64,000 bases of DNA from assembly GCF_900700375.1 (NCBI RefSeq), contig NC_041711.1:23572061-23636060 (forward strand), given 5' to 3'. The stretch's first letter is position 1. Every line of letters starts with the position of its first letter. Made by a program: the position numbers and the translations under genes. The notes beneath the pieces were generated by a model that saw nothing but the letters and a program-made list of their open reading frames with translations, was not told the origin of the DNA and made no database searches. Below are positions 29,303-64,000 of this stretch, in pieces. This DNA comes from Denticeps clupeoides. Taxonomy: Eukaryota > Chordata > Actinopteri > Clupeiformes > Denticipitidae.

Positions 29303-32300
29303 CTAGCAGTTGATGGAACAGTCCATCTTTGCTTTACCTGCTGAACTGATAATCCTCATTAGGCACCGGCCAAACTCCTCAAGGATGACCCTCTCAGCCA
29401 CAGCCTGTGGTTGGCTAGACAGCTCTGCCTGCTCTGCTTGCTCCATGAGACAGTCACAGGTCGCCTCTGCCACCTCCTTTGTGACAAACGTGTAGGGAAG
29501 CCTGGCAGGGCCAAACAAAAAGCCACAGGAATAAGCTTCAGATACTTCTTGATACAGCTTAATGATACTGAAGACTAACTATAGTGGGATCTGCAGTGGT
29601 CTTACCTCCCTCCACCACAGGGAAGAGCCGGAGTTGTACGTGTCAACAGGTCTGAGATTTGCGAAGACAATTTGGTTTTCGCCGCTGTCTGTTGCTGGAC
29701 ACGAACCTCTGCTGCATCCGCCAGGTGCATCAACGTTTTTCTCTCTGGACTCTCCTCAAAGTTCTTACAGCCCACACACTTACAAATACTTGAACACATG
29801 ATCTTTGCCTGCAGAGAGAGTTGATTGAAAATGCAGCCATTGCAAAATTGACAGTGATCCTAAGATTAAACAGGGGTATTTTCTCTTGAGCAAGTGTCTA
29901 ACCTCATAGCATTCGCAGTAGTTCTTCAGACAACCAGATCGTTTGCAGTTGCAGCCCTTGCTGTGTCTTCGGTCTGACTCACCTTCCTTTCCCTTGCCAA
30001 TTTTTGGCTTAAAAGCCTCTGGATTTCTGTCAAGGCAAGCCTGTGTCCAAAGATATCATTAGGAACACATGGTCAACATAAAAAAACTCCAAAAATGTTT
30101 ACACATCAGGTTGTCACAACAAAAATGTGAAATAATATTTATCATACAGAAGAATGCAATGGGCTTGCTTACTTTGATGGCTTTAAGGCGCTCAGACTCA
30201 TGTTCCAAGTTGTTAAAGCAGTTAGTGCAGTTACAGTTGCTACAGAACTCCCCATTGGCAAAGCAGTCACAATACCTATCAAAAAATGGATGTCAAATCA
30301 TGCATTTAGTACATTGATCTTGAATTTGTACATTTCAAAACGATCTCATCAAAGTCAACTAGCTGTTTCTTCAATACACTGTATTGGCACTGTAAATGGG
30401 CAACAGACAAAAAACAAAATTATTCTGGAAAGGTAGGCAGTGGTCTATTGCACAGAATTCTCCAACTGTTTACCGCTTCACAGAAGCTAATGCAGCTCTT
30501 TAGCCTGGCCTGCTCTAAGAACGTCTTTTTCAGTCTTTATTATTGATATCCTCTTTAGTCAGTTTCTCTACCATCCCACATTCCTGACAATTAGCATGTG
30601 CCAGATTTACCATCTCTCACTCCCACTGGGGTAGTGGTACACCTAAGCAAGATTCTCCCTTTCTTTTTACCCCTGTTCCTAAATGACCCGAATGCTTGTT
30701 CCCATTTACAGAGCCAAGGCTGTGTAGGAACACCAAATTTCTTCCCTTGGGTACCCACTGCACCACAATGAAATATTGTCTAAAAGTTTATTGAATTAGT
30801 GTAACTCAAACAACATATAAATATATATATATTTAGTAACCTACAATTTTAGACATTGTGACTTTGTGCAATTGCAGGGTTTCCTGGGCCTTGTTGTTGA
30901 CTCTGACACTGAAAGTGTGCTAAAAGAGAAAAAGAAATTACATTCAGCAATGCATTAAAAAAACCAAAGAGAAAAAACACTGTAGACCTGCGTTGTGCTT
31001 ACCCATTGAGGGGCATCCTGGCTTGTGTCTGTATGCCTGTAGTGGTCGAATAACTGGCACTGCTGGCCAAAGTCACAAATGAGGACTGCTGGAGCTATGA
31101 CAGCATAAAAAAGCTCTTGTAAAGCCATAGTAGTCCAGAATAAAAATAACATCACTGACAGACACTGACCTGTGTGACATATTGTGCAGGCAACACAGCG
31201 TAGCCCACATTGCCTACACCAGGAGCAGACGTAAGCACTGTCCCCGGGGGAAGGTTGGTCAGGTTGGGTTGGATCTGTGGCAATGGTGTGGCAGGCATGA
31301 TGAGTCGCTGTTGTGTTTGGGTGGGCACCACTTGTGCAGTGGAGTTCAGGGGTTTTGGCACCACCTAAAAAGAAAGGTGCAGTCCATAAGAGGCATTTAG
31401 TCAGTTGACAGCTAGCTCAGTGACAGGCCTTTCAATAACAAGCAAATGCTGTGAATGCAAGGCCAATTAATTGCACTGTGACAGCCTATATGCAAATAGC
31501 AGTAATAGTATGTTGGTGTTGCAATCGTGTCACCTGCTTCACCGTCTGGGCAGGAACGATTGGAACAGACATCCTCATCGGAGCAGTGTTCACTACCAAA
31601 GGCTTGGCTAAAAGAAAAATATCAGTTATCAACACCATACCACACACATACCTGAACATAAATTGTAAAATGTAGTTATACAATCAATACATTTTCAGTA
31701 ATTCTCATAGGAAAACAATGCAGACCTGGTTGGCTGGAGGCGGAGTTGATGCTGGGACTGCTGTTGTGAGCCGTGCCACTGGCTGTTGTGGCTGTCACCA
31801 AACGAACGTAGTGGAAACGGCTTCCGGGGACCTGGATCTGCTGCACGCTGGGTGTAGCAGCCAGTGGGAAGATAGTCTTAAACTGGGATGTACCCACACC
31901 TCCCACTGCCACTGTCTGCACAGGCTTCACAGTCTGACATAAAACAAGGTCATTAAAAGAAAAGAAAAAAAAAAAACATCTTAATTCAAGGATTTGAATA
32001 TGTAACAAAAACTACTAATGAAAAGAATAACTATTCTTTTTGACAGAAAAGCACAGGCAGCGACCTGTGAGGTGGACTGGTTGGGTGCTGCTTTAGCTGG
32101 GGATGTGGGCTGCTGCACTGCTAGGATTTGCTGGCCAAGTGCAACACTGAGGGGCAGAGACACAGTCTTCTGAGGGGAGCCCGGAGATGGGGAGGCCATC
32201 GAGACCACTGTGAGCTGTAGAAAAACAACCACAGGAAAATGAGTGGAACTCAAAACAATCCAAAATGCTGGACCAGCAGGTGACTGGGGGGGGTCAAACT

Positions 32301-33259
32301 GCTCCTGTATTTATAAGTCCAATTGGACCCAAACTGACCTAGGCACTCTGCACATACTCTACACTTCCCTCCACTATATTCTTCAAGATGTAATGTGTGG
32401 TGTGCACAAAAACTATGTGAATGTGTACGCGGCAGAAGTAGTATGTGTGCAAGGACAAAGTAGTGTCCGTGCGAGCTTTGCATGTCCATGAGTGGGGAAA
32501 AGTAGTGTGCGTGCAAGCTTTGCATGTCCATGAGTGGAGAAAAGTAGTGCGCGTGCGAGCTTTGCATGTCCATGAGTGGGGAAAAGTAGTGCGCGTGCGA
32601 GCTTTGCATGTCCATGAGTGGGGAAAAGTAGTGCGCGTGCGAGCTTTGCATGTCCATGAGTGGGGAAAAGTAGTGCGCGTGCGAGCTTTGCATGTCCATG
32701 AGTGGGGAAAAGTAGTGCGCGTGCGAGCTTTGCATGTCCATGAGTGGGGAAAAGTAGTGCGCGTGCGAGCTTTGCATGTCCATGAGTGGGGAAAAGTAGT
32801 GCGCGTGCGAGCTTTGCATGTCCATGAGTGGGGAAAAGTAGTGCGCGTGCGAGCTTTGCATGTCCATGAGTGGGGAAAAGTAGTGCGCGTGCGAGCTTTG
32901 CATGTCCATGCATGATGAAAAGTAGTGTGCGTGCAAGCTTTGCATGTCCATGAGTGGGGAAAAGTAGTGCGCGTGCGAGCTTTGCATGTCCATGAGTGGG
33001 GAAAAGTAGTGCGCGTGCGAGCTTTGCATGTCCATGCGTGGGGAAAAGTAGTGCGCGTGCGAGCTTTGCATGTCCATGAGTGGGGAAAAGTAGTGCGCGT
33101 GCGAGCTTTGCATGTCCATGAGTGGGGAAAAGTAGTGCGCGTGCGAGCTTTGCATGTCCATGAGTGGGGAAAAGTAGTGCGCGTGCGAGCTTTGCATGTC
33201 CATGAGTGGGGAAAAGTAGTGCACGTGCAAGCTTTGCATGTCGATGCGTGAGGAAAAGG

Positions 33260-33300
<41 letters not shown>

Positions 33301-35069
33301 CTTTGTATGCAACTGCGTGAGGAAAAGGTAGTGTGTGTGCAAGCTTATATTGATATATGGCGTAGGGGCGCCTCTGCTGTTTTATTCATTTAGCACAATA
33401 ACCATGTAATTTGCTGAATTAATACATGGGACAACATGCAACATGCACAGTAATGTAAAGCTATACAATCACTGTTCGGCTTGGTTCCAATTTGTCACTA
33501 ATTAAATTGTGTGGCTATTGTTTTGGTCTATGCTGTATAAGGTAAACTGAAAAAAATGCAATACTAACAATCTGAAATCAGATTAGTCTGATAAAAACCA
33601 GCCAGTAAATTAGTGTTTGTATAACAGAACATGGACAGTAGTCTGATTAACCTGACCCATCAAGCTATAACCATAGCAAAAACTAAACCATGCATGGAAA
33701 AGTACTACTTGGCACAAGGATGTTTCTACACAAGTGTATTCAATGACAAAATCAAATCCAAGTTTTACACCAATGCTTACACCATCATAGGTTAAACCTA
33801 CAGTGCTGTCTTACCTTGCTGGGTGACATCAAAGGGGATATGGCCACCTTGCTGGTAGGGACACTCTGGGAGGCAGAGTTAAGTGTGTCTGCTATGGCAA
33901 TGGTTCTTGGGGGTGTTACTGGGGTGCCCTGGCCCAAGACTCTTCCTGCAGAACATAGCAGCACACTTTATAAATTTAAGTGATGGATGAAAATAATTGA
34001 TTCTTTTTTCCGTAAGTCTTTTGTTGAAAAAATTAGCTTTACCAGTCAATACAGGAGAAACTGATGTCTGACTGGACAGGCCTTTGCTGCTGAGTGCCTT
34101 AGTGATTATAAATTTGGTGACCATCGGCCCTGCTGTGGAGGCCACAGTCTTCTTGGTAATCTGAAAATGAATGTCATACTCACTAGTCATCTTACTGTGT
34201 TTTCTGCTAAAACAAGAAAGTGTAAAATATAGAAGGAGTTATTCACAATTAAATACGTGGAAAGACACAGGGCTAAGCCTAAGAACATGATTTATTCAGT
34301 CATTCGTGTATTGACCTGTACTGTCTTCAGTTGCTGGTTTTGTGATGCTGTCTGTGGAGAAGAGCTCCCCAGCTGACTGGCTGTGCTGACGGTCTGGACG
34401 CCCACCACTGGCTTCAGTTCTGTTCTGCCCCCAATGGCCACCACTTTGAATTGCTGTGGCTGGACAGTGGCATCTCCAGTCCGCACAACTGTGCCAGGTT
34501 TGGCGGCCGTATGGGGAAGTGTCAACACAATGGGCTGACCACCTTTGCTGATAGTAGTAACCACTAACTTCTGGCCTTCATGCTTTAACAATGGGGTCCC
34601 ATGAGACTTTGCATCCACACCAGAGGATGATCCCACTTTGTTAAGGATGAGCTGGTGGTTAGCAGACAGGGTGAAAGGAGCAGACAGTTTCTGCAGGCCC
34701 CCAGCTACCAGCGTGGTGGGTTTGGGTGCAGGAGCAGGAGTGTGGCACTGGCTTGAAGACACAGAGGGGGTGAGCAGCAGCTGGGTGCCTGAGTTCATGG
34801 TGCATGGCACCGAGTCGGTGGTAGTTGGAGTTGTCAGAGCCAGGGTCATTTGAGTTGACGTGGCAGTTGAACACAAACTAAAAATCTCCGGCACCTCAGT
34901 TTCCATAGAAACACTAGTCTCGGTTGCATCTACCCCAGAGGGTGCAGGGGCTGGTGACGCCACAGGAAGGGAGTCCTCCATGACGATGGCCTCTGTATCC
35001 ATGATTTCATCCGGCAGAATGCTGTTAAGCTCAGATGGCACCACATCCATCTTTCAAATAGATTAGGCG
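29303..35069 (-). CDS. lin54: Protein lin-54 homologue (MuvB/DREAM complex DNA-binding subunit)
   Basis: LIN54 is the sequence-specific subunit of MuvB, which recruits DREAM or B-MYB to CHR promoter elements in the nucleus. Coding exons in order: 34316-35069 (ATG at 35050), 34043-34160, 33815-33945, 32065-32214, 31726-31933, 31534-31607, 31170-31364, 31003-31088, 30845-30919, 30173-30275, 29903-30040, 29606-29808 and 29303-29501. They sum to 804 aa (human 749). The N-terminus [20 protein letters not shown] matches human LIN54, as does the long Ser/Thr/Pro/Gln-rich middle ([20 protein letters not shown]). Two cysteine-rich CXC motifs ([18 protein letters not shown] and [20 protein letters not shown]) are joined by the [10 protein letters not shown] linker. 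A helical C-terminus ends MDCSINC. An untranslated first exon ends at the donor at 36969. The third coding intron contains the minisatellite. Confidence 0.96.
32449..33260. repeat. 42-bp minisatellite, about 19 copies
   Basis: Tandem array of a 42-bp unit (AGTAGTGCGCGTGCGAGC, then TTTGCATGTCCATGAGTGGG, then GAAA) inside the lin54 intron between coding exons 3 and 4. Central copies are near-identical and keep CGCG and GCGAG. The first two, one internal and the last copies have TG/CA in place of CpG. The period is 14 codons, so long frames stay open on both strands, which explains repetitive 14-residue ORFs of up to 329 codons. There is no spacer between copies. Confidence 0.97.
33261..33350. 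repeat. (TG)n microsatellite and diverged minisatellite copy
   Basis: A TG run at about 33263-33297 directly follows the 42-bp array and is itself followed by a diverged copy of the unit (GAGCTTTGTATGCAACTGCG), so the dinucleotide run appears to have expanded inside one repeat unit. Confidence 0.8.
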
Positions 35070-36599
35070 CTAAAAGAAAAAACATTTTCATTAAATATAT
35101 CTTCTTTATTTACAGTCCATTAACAGTAGAAACCCTGAAGACATGAAATAATTATTGCTATTCCAAAACCAAATTACAAACTTTTGGAATTTATAATTAG
35201 CAAATAATAAATGAGTAACAAAACCAAAAAGTAGTAAATCTTTTATCATAACAGTATGTGGGTCCAACATATGCATCAAACTATGCTGGATTTCAAAACT
35301 AGAATTAGAACATTGTTCAGTGTATATCCTGTGAGTAGAGTGAAGCAGAGTCATTCTACGATTCAAATGCTTTATTTCAAGGCATCTTTGACAATTTTAT
35401 ATTTCATACTTTCAGATCTGTACAGGAACCCAGAGGATTATGCACCCGGACAGAAATATTAAAATGGATGCATGTACCAAGCGGGAAAGTGGCAGGGTTT
35501 GAAGTCTGTTTTAAACATTACACAGAAAACGAATCCACCACATTGGGCTGCTGCGTAAATTGACTAATGGAGAGAAAGAAAAAAAAAATGTAATGGCATG
35601 AGAGGATGGTTAAATAACAAAGTCTAACATGACTGTCTATTGTGATCCTTCATCAGAGTGATTGCCTAGTGAATGTGTTTGCTAGCAAAAATAACAATTT
35701 CGTTTCGCACAAAAAGTTAACGGGTGTAAAAATTATACTTTTGCCAGTATAATTAACATGTTATTATTCTGCGAAACGGATTTATTGCGGCTAGCCCAGG
35801 CCTCGGTGAAAATAGTCTTTGTTATGCCGTAAGCCGGGCAAAATTAATAGAACATTTTTATGACTTCCACGAGCAGCATTTAATTGGCACTCGACGCTAA
35901 GAGAATATCTCTAGCTCAACTTAAAAACACACCGAATGGCCCGACAAGACCGGCGCGGCGGGCAGTGGTTCAGCACGGGCTTCGATTTCGAAAGATCCGC
36001 CATTTTCAGTCCGTCATCGGCTCATCATACGACAACACAGAGAGACGCGGACGCGGGGAATTGTTCCCTCATTTCCTGTTGTGCTGAAGACTAACACCAT
36101 GTGCAGAGTATTCAAACCAAATAGATACGTGTGGGATTATTTGGGCAGATTACAAAGCATTCGGTCCGACTTCAGGGGGTCAGAACCTGGAACCTCTACG
36201 AGGATCCCCATCTGGTAAACAGTCCCCTGACCGACAAAAAAAAGTTTTAAAATATATATTACATTTTAATTAAACGTGCTGGTCGATACGTCTACTTGTT
36301 TCTAGTCGTAAGAACAATTCAAGATAAATAAGACAGAATTCTGTGTGCGTTGAGATTTTAGACTGCCAAAGCAGACATTTACTAGAACAGTGTGTTCACT
36401 GGATAATATAGTTAAAATAGTTGGGAAGATCAAGTGGGGAAATATCAGGTGGCCAATTTGAGTCCACTGTCAACACACTGACATGGTGCGTAAAGTCTGG
36501 CCTGTGTCATTTAAAAGCATTTAAATCTCTAAAATGAAATACAATACCTGCATACCAGGCAACGTTTTGCGAACACCGGCTAGCTGAAATCTACTCAAG

Positions 36600-37210
36600 A
36601 GTTCGCGTTTTGGCACCACATTGCCGCACAAAATGTGTGCACACAAAGGCACCCCGATCGGCTCAGCAGGATTCTCCCGGCTGCGAGGCAACAGCTACAG
36701 CCGGGTGTAGTTCTGGCTGTTACAGATCCGACCTGTCATTAATGTTACCGCGGCGTGCGGTGTCCCGACACGCCGTGCCGCACCGTGTAAAATTCGAGGC
36801 GCGTCATTAATCTTGCAGCCTTGAACCGTAACATATGGGACGCGTCAGCGGCGCTACAGCCCGTGTGATATGCATATCTGACACGCCGCTGGTCAGCAGC
36901 TCTGACTGGCTGTGGACGTTAGCATTCGGGCTAATTCCGATCGTATGAAGTCCCGCGAAAAGGTTACCTGAGCTGTGAATAATCCGCTAAATCCCAGTCG
37001 CAATCGCGCAGCGTGAACCGTCCGCGCTCCTTGTCATGCCCGGCCGCCAACAGCCCGGGTTACGTGCTGATGCATCTCGATCGTTCACCAGCAAACTGAG
37101 AGGATTGTTCAAAATAACGCGCCGAGCGCCATTTCACCTCGACATCCCATAATAATGACACGCCCGCCATGGAAACCATGTATTGCGTCACCACACTACT
37201 TCCGCAGGGT
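36600..37210 (-). promoter_or_regulatory. lin54: CpG-rich lin54 promoter and first untranslated exon
   Basis: High CpG density. An untranslated exon ends at 36969 with TTCACAGCTCAG/GTAACC on the minus strand and splices to the acceptor before 35069. Upstream on the minus strand are TTTGAA (complement of 37108-37113), a GGCGC-rich block at about 37118-37130 and a TGACGCAA element near 37187. The transcription start is probably between about 37000 and 37110. Confidence 0.5.
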
Positions 37211-37800
37211 CCCAAAGCGGCAGAAAAACAACGATTCCAACTGTTCATATGTGAGCTAACATGTAGAATGCCACTTAAGAGTGAATGAAATGTATTGAGT
37301 AAAATATTTTATATTTGCCAATCTAAAATTTCGAATTCATTTTACCGGAATATTTCCATAAATCTCTTAATTTTAGACAGTATTCAGTTCTTCAAAACAA
37401 AAAATAAGTACGTACACTTTTAAATCTCTTGACGTACTTGACCAGCTATTTGTGTATCTCTGTAGCATTGTTTTGCATTTTTAAGAAAGATATCTAATCA
37501 AATCTCTAAATTAAGGCAAATGAACTGAACTGAATCCTCTGTGTCTTTATTTCAGACTTTGAGCCTAATCACGATCACATATACATTACAATAACAGCAC
37601 TTCCACCACAGCCTTCTCTTTCAGAGAACATGTGTTCATCCACATTCCATTTTCCAGATATTACCAACACACAAAAGCATAGAATATCGGTACATATTTA
37701 TACATCTTGTTTTTAGAAGTTTCGTTGCTTCTTCCTGCAGGTCCGTTGTTTTTGACGTTCCGAATTGTTCTCCGTGTTTTGATGATTATTTACTAGGTTC
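37211..37800. other. lin54-cops4 intergenic spacer
   Basis: AT-rich sequence between the two divergent promoters. Nothing recognisable was seen. Confidence 0.4.
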
Positions 37801-43346
<5,546 letters not shown>

Positions 43347-43500
43347 ACATTCTCTTCATCTACATACTTCAACTTCACAACTCCTTTAGAACAAAGTTTA
43401 CTGAAGCACTACTTAAACACTTTTATAGGCTGTCTGTCCAACAAAGCCCTGTGTGTTTGTCAATATTTTGGCGTAAATAAATTTGGAGGCTGTTGGTGAA
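43347..43500 (+). other. cops4: cops4 3' untranslated region
   Basis: AATAAA at 43476-43481 is the second candidate poly(A) signal after the one overlapping the stop. The end point is inferred. Confidence 0.5.
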
Positions 43501-44267
43501 CTTTTCTGATCTGTTTGTGAAATGTTCGTTTCTGCTTTGTTTTTCATTTGTAGTTCTTTTAGGAAAATAACCATCTTGTATTTATTTTGGAGGTTTGTGA
43601 ATGTGTTATGAGCTCTTCGTGAAATAATTACACTTGATTTGATTAATCTGAGAATACTGCTGTAAATGCAGATGTCATTGTCTTTCTGAGAGTGTACTGG
43701 CTCCACAGATTTGTGTTTTTAATCAGTAAACACTTTCAAAATTAAGCTCATCTGATTGAATTATGCAGGGCCTTATGGCACACATTTCTTTGGAGGTATA
43801 AGCTTTATGAATAGACTGAACATCCGAAAAATGTTAGAATAATGTGTATACTTTTCTTTTTGCTCACATTCTTTAATATACAGTCATTCAGTTATTGTTT
43901 CAGTTGTACTGATAATGAAAACCACATCCACTTAATTAACTTTCAAACGAGCAGATATGGTCTAGACGTGAACAATCAGGCGCGGTACTACGTTTGAACA
44001 CAAGGTGTCGCCCTCTCACCACGTGAGAAATCCACCTGTACGAGCTCGCCGCGTCCGCTCACTTCCACCCATGATTATATGGTAACATCGTGATGTGTGT
44101 CGTGGTGCCATTTTTGAATGTTTTAAAATTTATGTCAGAAGAAAAGCTCCCTATCGGGTCTGAGTGAAGTTCTATACAATGGTATTATTTATTGGCTAAT
44201 TTAATTTAGAAGTCACAGTAATGTTTCAAAATTAACTAGTTATTACAAGTTCGTAATGAATAATTTG

Positions 44268-44350
44268 CAAGTGAAGTGACTGTGAAACACTGCAGCAGAG
44301 CACACGGTGAAATGTGTCCTCTGCATTTAACCCATCACCCATTGGTGGTA
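44268..44350 (-). mobile_element. SINE family A, 3' fragment
   Basis: Reverse complement of GTGAAACACTGCAGCAGAGC and CATTTAACCCATCACC; a 5'-truncated family A copy between cops4 and adamts6. Confidence 0.7.
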
Positions 44351-44559
44351 GACCACTGAAGTCACGTCACGAACAGATAAAAAATTCTATAATGAACATT
44401 ATAAAATGAAGGAATCATTTAAAACATCAGGAGTCCCTTCACATACTGGAATATGTGTGGAATTTATGAGATGCGCATGCAGCATTGCACTCGAGCATAA
44501 GAGGCGTCAAGAGAAATGTCCGACAGCTTCGAAACATCTGAAGGTAAACCCAGGAATTC

Positions 44560-46111
44560 ACTGGTGTCCACTTGAACCTGGGCTCTGCAGCAGGTTCTGG
44601 AAGGCCGGCCCGCCCTTCGCCCGGTCACGTGACGCCAGCTCGGAACATCTGTAATGACGTCATCGAACCTCCCAGTCTGATGCTGCGGAATTGAAGCGGC
44701 TCGGGACTCTTGGCCTCCGGCCCGCGGCTCGGCGAAGGCGGCGCTTCAGCTCCGCATGAACTCCAGCGCACACTTGGAGGCTGCTGTTGGTGGACAGGGC
44801 CAGCGGGCTTCTGGCAACGTCACCCGCCGGACGCGCTGTTACCTGTCGGGCGACATGCGCGTGAATGAAAGTGCTCGGCTTTTCTCCCCGAAAATGCGTT
44901 AACGGGTGGGTTTCGGGCCGGGTCAGCCGGTGGGAGGCTATAATTGCGCTTAATGAAAGCCAGAAGATGGTCTCCGCGGGAAGAAGCGGGTCGGAAGACA
45001 GTGCTGAAGTGAAGAGCTCGGCTGTCCGCAGTTTCCCCTGAGCGCTGGTCTCGGCGTCTGTCGGCACGAAGATGAAGACGACGGCGACTCCGCCGACCTT
45101 AATCCAGCCCTCCTCCCAAACAACGAGCAGTTCGTTTTCGCGGAAACATCCCGGTGCCGCCGCGTAGAGACCCCAGACGTAGAAGCCCCCCTCGGGATGG
45201 CTCCGCAGCTCTGAACGCGCTCCCGGGTAAGATCACGTTTTGGCTTTTGCGATTTCTTACACGCTGCCGCTGCAATGAGGGGACACGGGAGAGGGTGAGA
45301 GGACAAAAAAAAAACAAACAAAAAAAAGTTTTACTCAGAAGTTGTCTGCTGATGCTGCTGACCCGCCTCTGGACGGGGGCGTCGGGGTGAAGATCGATGG
45401 CAGGTTCTGTTAATCTGAATCAGTGCTGGTGTGATCCGAATTTGGCCCGGCCCGGCTCTGTGCTGGCCACTGGCCAGCAGTCTGGGTCAGACAAACTTCG
45501 GCCAAGCAGACCGACCGCTGCTGTCTGGGCTTTAATGTCCGGCTCTCTGGAGAGCGGATGGAGCGGCGGGAACCTTTAAAACTGTTGGGATACTGTGTAG
45601 CTTTGTGTGGAACGTGCTGCTGCTTTCAGGTAGGCTGAGAACCGATACTCACTGTTCTAGGTTTGCTGTAATATTCTTTGTCAGTAGGGTGCTCCTCACC
45701 TGCAACGTACCAACCAAATGACTTATTTTCTGATCTTATGTCTTCATAAGCTTCGGCATCTCCGTTGTTTGCATTGATATGTTCGATCCATTCTCAGTTC
45801 AGAAGACGGACGACCCAAGACCTTCTCCCATCATACAAATGCTGCTTTGGAATGACTTGAAGTGAGTGAAATAGGATTCTGGGATTTCTCATGGCAAGCA
45901 GGAGCCGAGAGGTCAGCGCTGGCCCAAGCCGGATGCCAGCGCCGCTGCATTAGCTGCGAAACGGATGAACACACTGCGGAAGTGGTGACCATTATGGGTG
46001 TTTTATGGCTGGTCGCTGGAGCGACTGATCATCACTAGGCCATCTGAGCTCCCCGTCCACCCTCCCCTTCACCCTCCCCTCCCCTGCCCCATGTCACATC
46101 TTCCCTAAATT
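44560..46111 (+). promoter_or_regulatory. adamts6: adamts6 CpG-rich promoter and 5' untranslated region
   Basis: CpG density is high from about 44600 to 45300. A good donor, CCCG/GTAAGATC, lies near 45229 and could end an untranslated first exon. A pyrimidine-rich stretch precedes the ATG at 46112. The exact exon structure of the 5'UTR is not resolved. Confidence 0.4.

Positions 46112-64000
<17,889 letters not shown>

Noticed and set aside
32449-33260. CRISPR-like array
   Set aside because: The units are contiguous with no variable spacers, the DNA is vertebrate, and no cas genes are present.
32250-33342. Long repetitive open frames of 309 and 329 codons on the minus strand and 108-156 codons on the plus strand
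   Set aside because: They are the 42-bp minisatellite read in different frames. The period is 14 codons, so no stop arises. No splice or start context supports a gene.
44660-45390. Several 70-135 codon frames on both strands upstream of adamts6
   Set aside because: They fall in the CpG-rich promoter, where stop codons are rare. Composition is R/P/S-rich with no domain.

Overview
This window is vertebrate nuclear DNA, almost certainly from a ray-finned (teleost) fish. The reasons are intron-rich genes with GT-AG splice sites that are close orthologues of human VLDLR, KCNV2, PUM3, CARM1, LIN54, COPS4 and ADAMTS6, together with many tRNA-derived SINEs and Tc1-like DNA transposons typical of fish genomes. 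No bacterial, plasmid or phage features and no CRISPR array were seen. The species is not identified from sequence alone.

Layout: 526-6663 (+) is the 3' two-thirds of vldlr, from LDL-receptor class A repeat 3 to the NPxY tail, with its 3'UTR running to about 7405. 8231-10485 (+) is the complete two-exon kcnv2 (Kv8.2, 521 aa). 12756-18007 (-) is pum3 (17 coding exons, 623 aa). 19262-26039 (-) is a CARM1 paralogue, carm1l (13 coding exons, 469 aa), which lacks the CARM1 C-terminal tail. 26416-26967 (-) is an unidentified small spliced unit. 27000-29300 is intergenic with one odd ORF-like segment. 29303-35069 (-) is lin54 (804 aa), with a 5'UTR exon ending at 36969 in a CpG-rich promoter. 37951-43346 (+) is cops4 (406 aa). 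46112 to beyond the window end (+) is adamts6, of which the signal peptide, prodomain, metalloprotease and most of the disintegrin-like domain are present.

The genes are unrelated housekeeping and tissue genes rather than one pathway. The order vldlr-kcnv2-pum3 matches human 9p24, and the adjacent carm1l mirrors the CARM1-SMARCA4-LDLR cluster of human 19p13. The left half therefore looks like a preserved ohnologue block in which a second CARM1-type gene survives. lin54-cops4 matches human 4q21. lin54 (MuvB/DREAM DNA-binding subunit) and cops4 (COP9 signalosome) are divergent neighbours.

Mobile DNA: at least two tRNA-derived SINE families (here called A and B) in both orientations, three Tc1-like elements (one inside the last cops4 intron, two degraded ones carrying other insertions), one solo LTR fossil with a 5-bp target duplication, and a 974-bp DNA transposon in a pum3 intron that has an exact 8-bp target duplication and still carries a THAP-domain first exon. 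A 42-bp minisatellite of about 19-20 copies lies in a lin54 intron and is open in several frames because its period is a multiple of three.

The items judged most worth checking are the THAP-bearing transposon, the altered double-E loop and missing tail of carm1l, the CpG-rich minisatellite, and the unidentified spliced unit at 26.4-27.0 kb. No clearly new multi-gene system was found.
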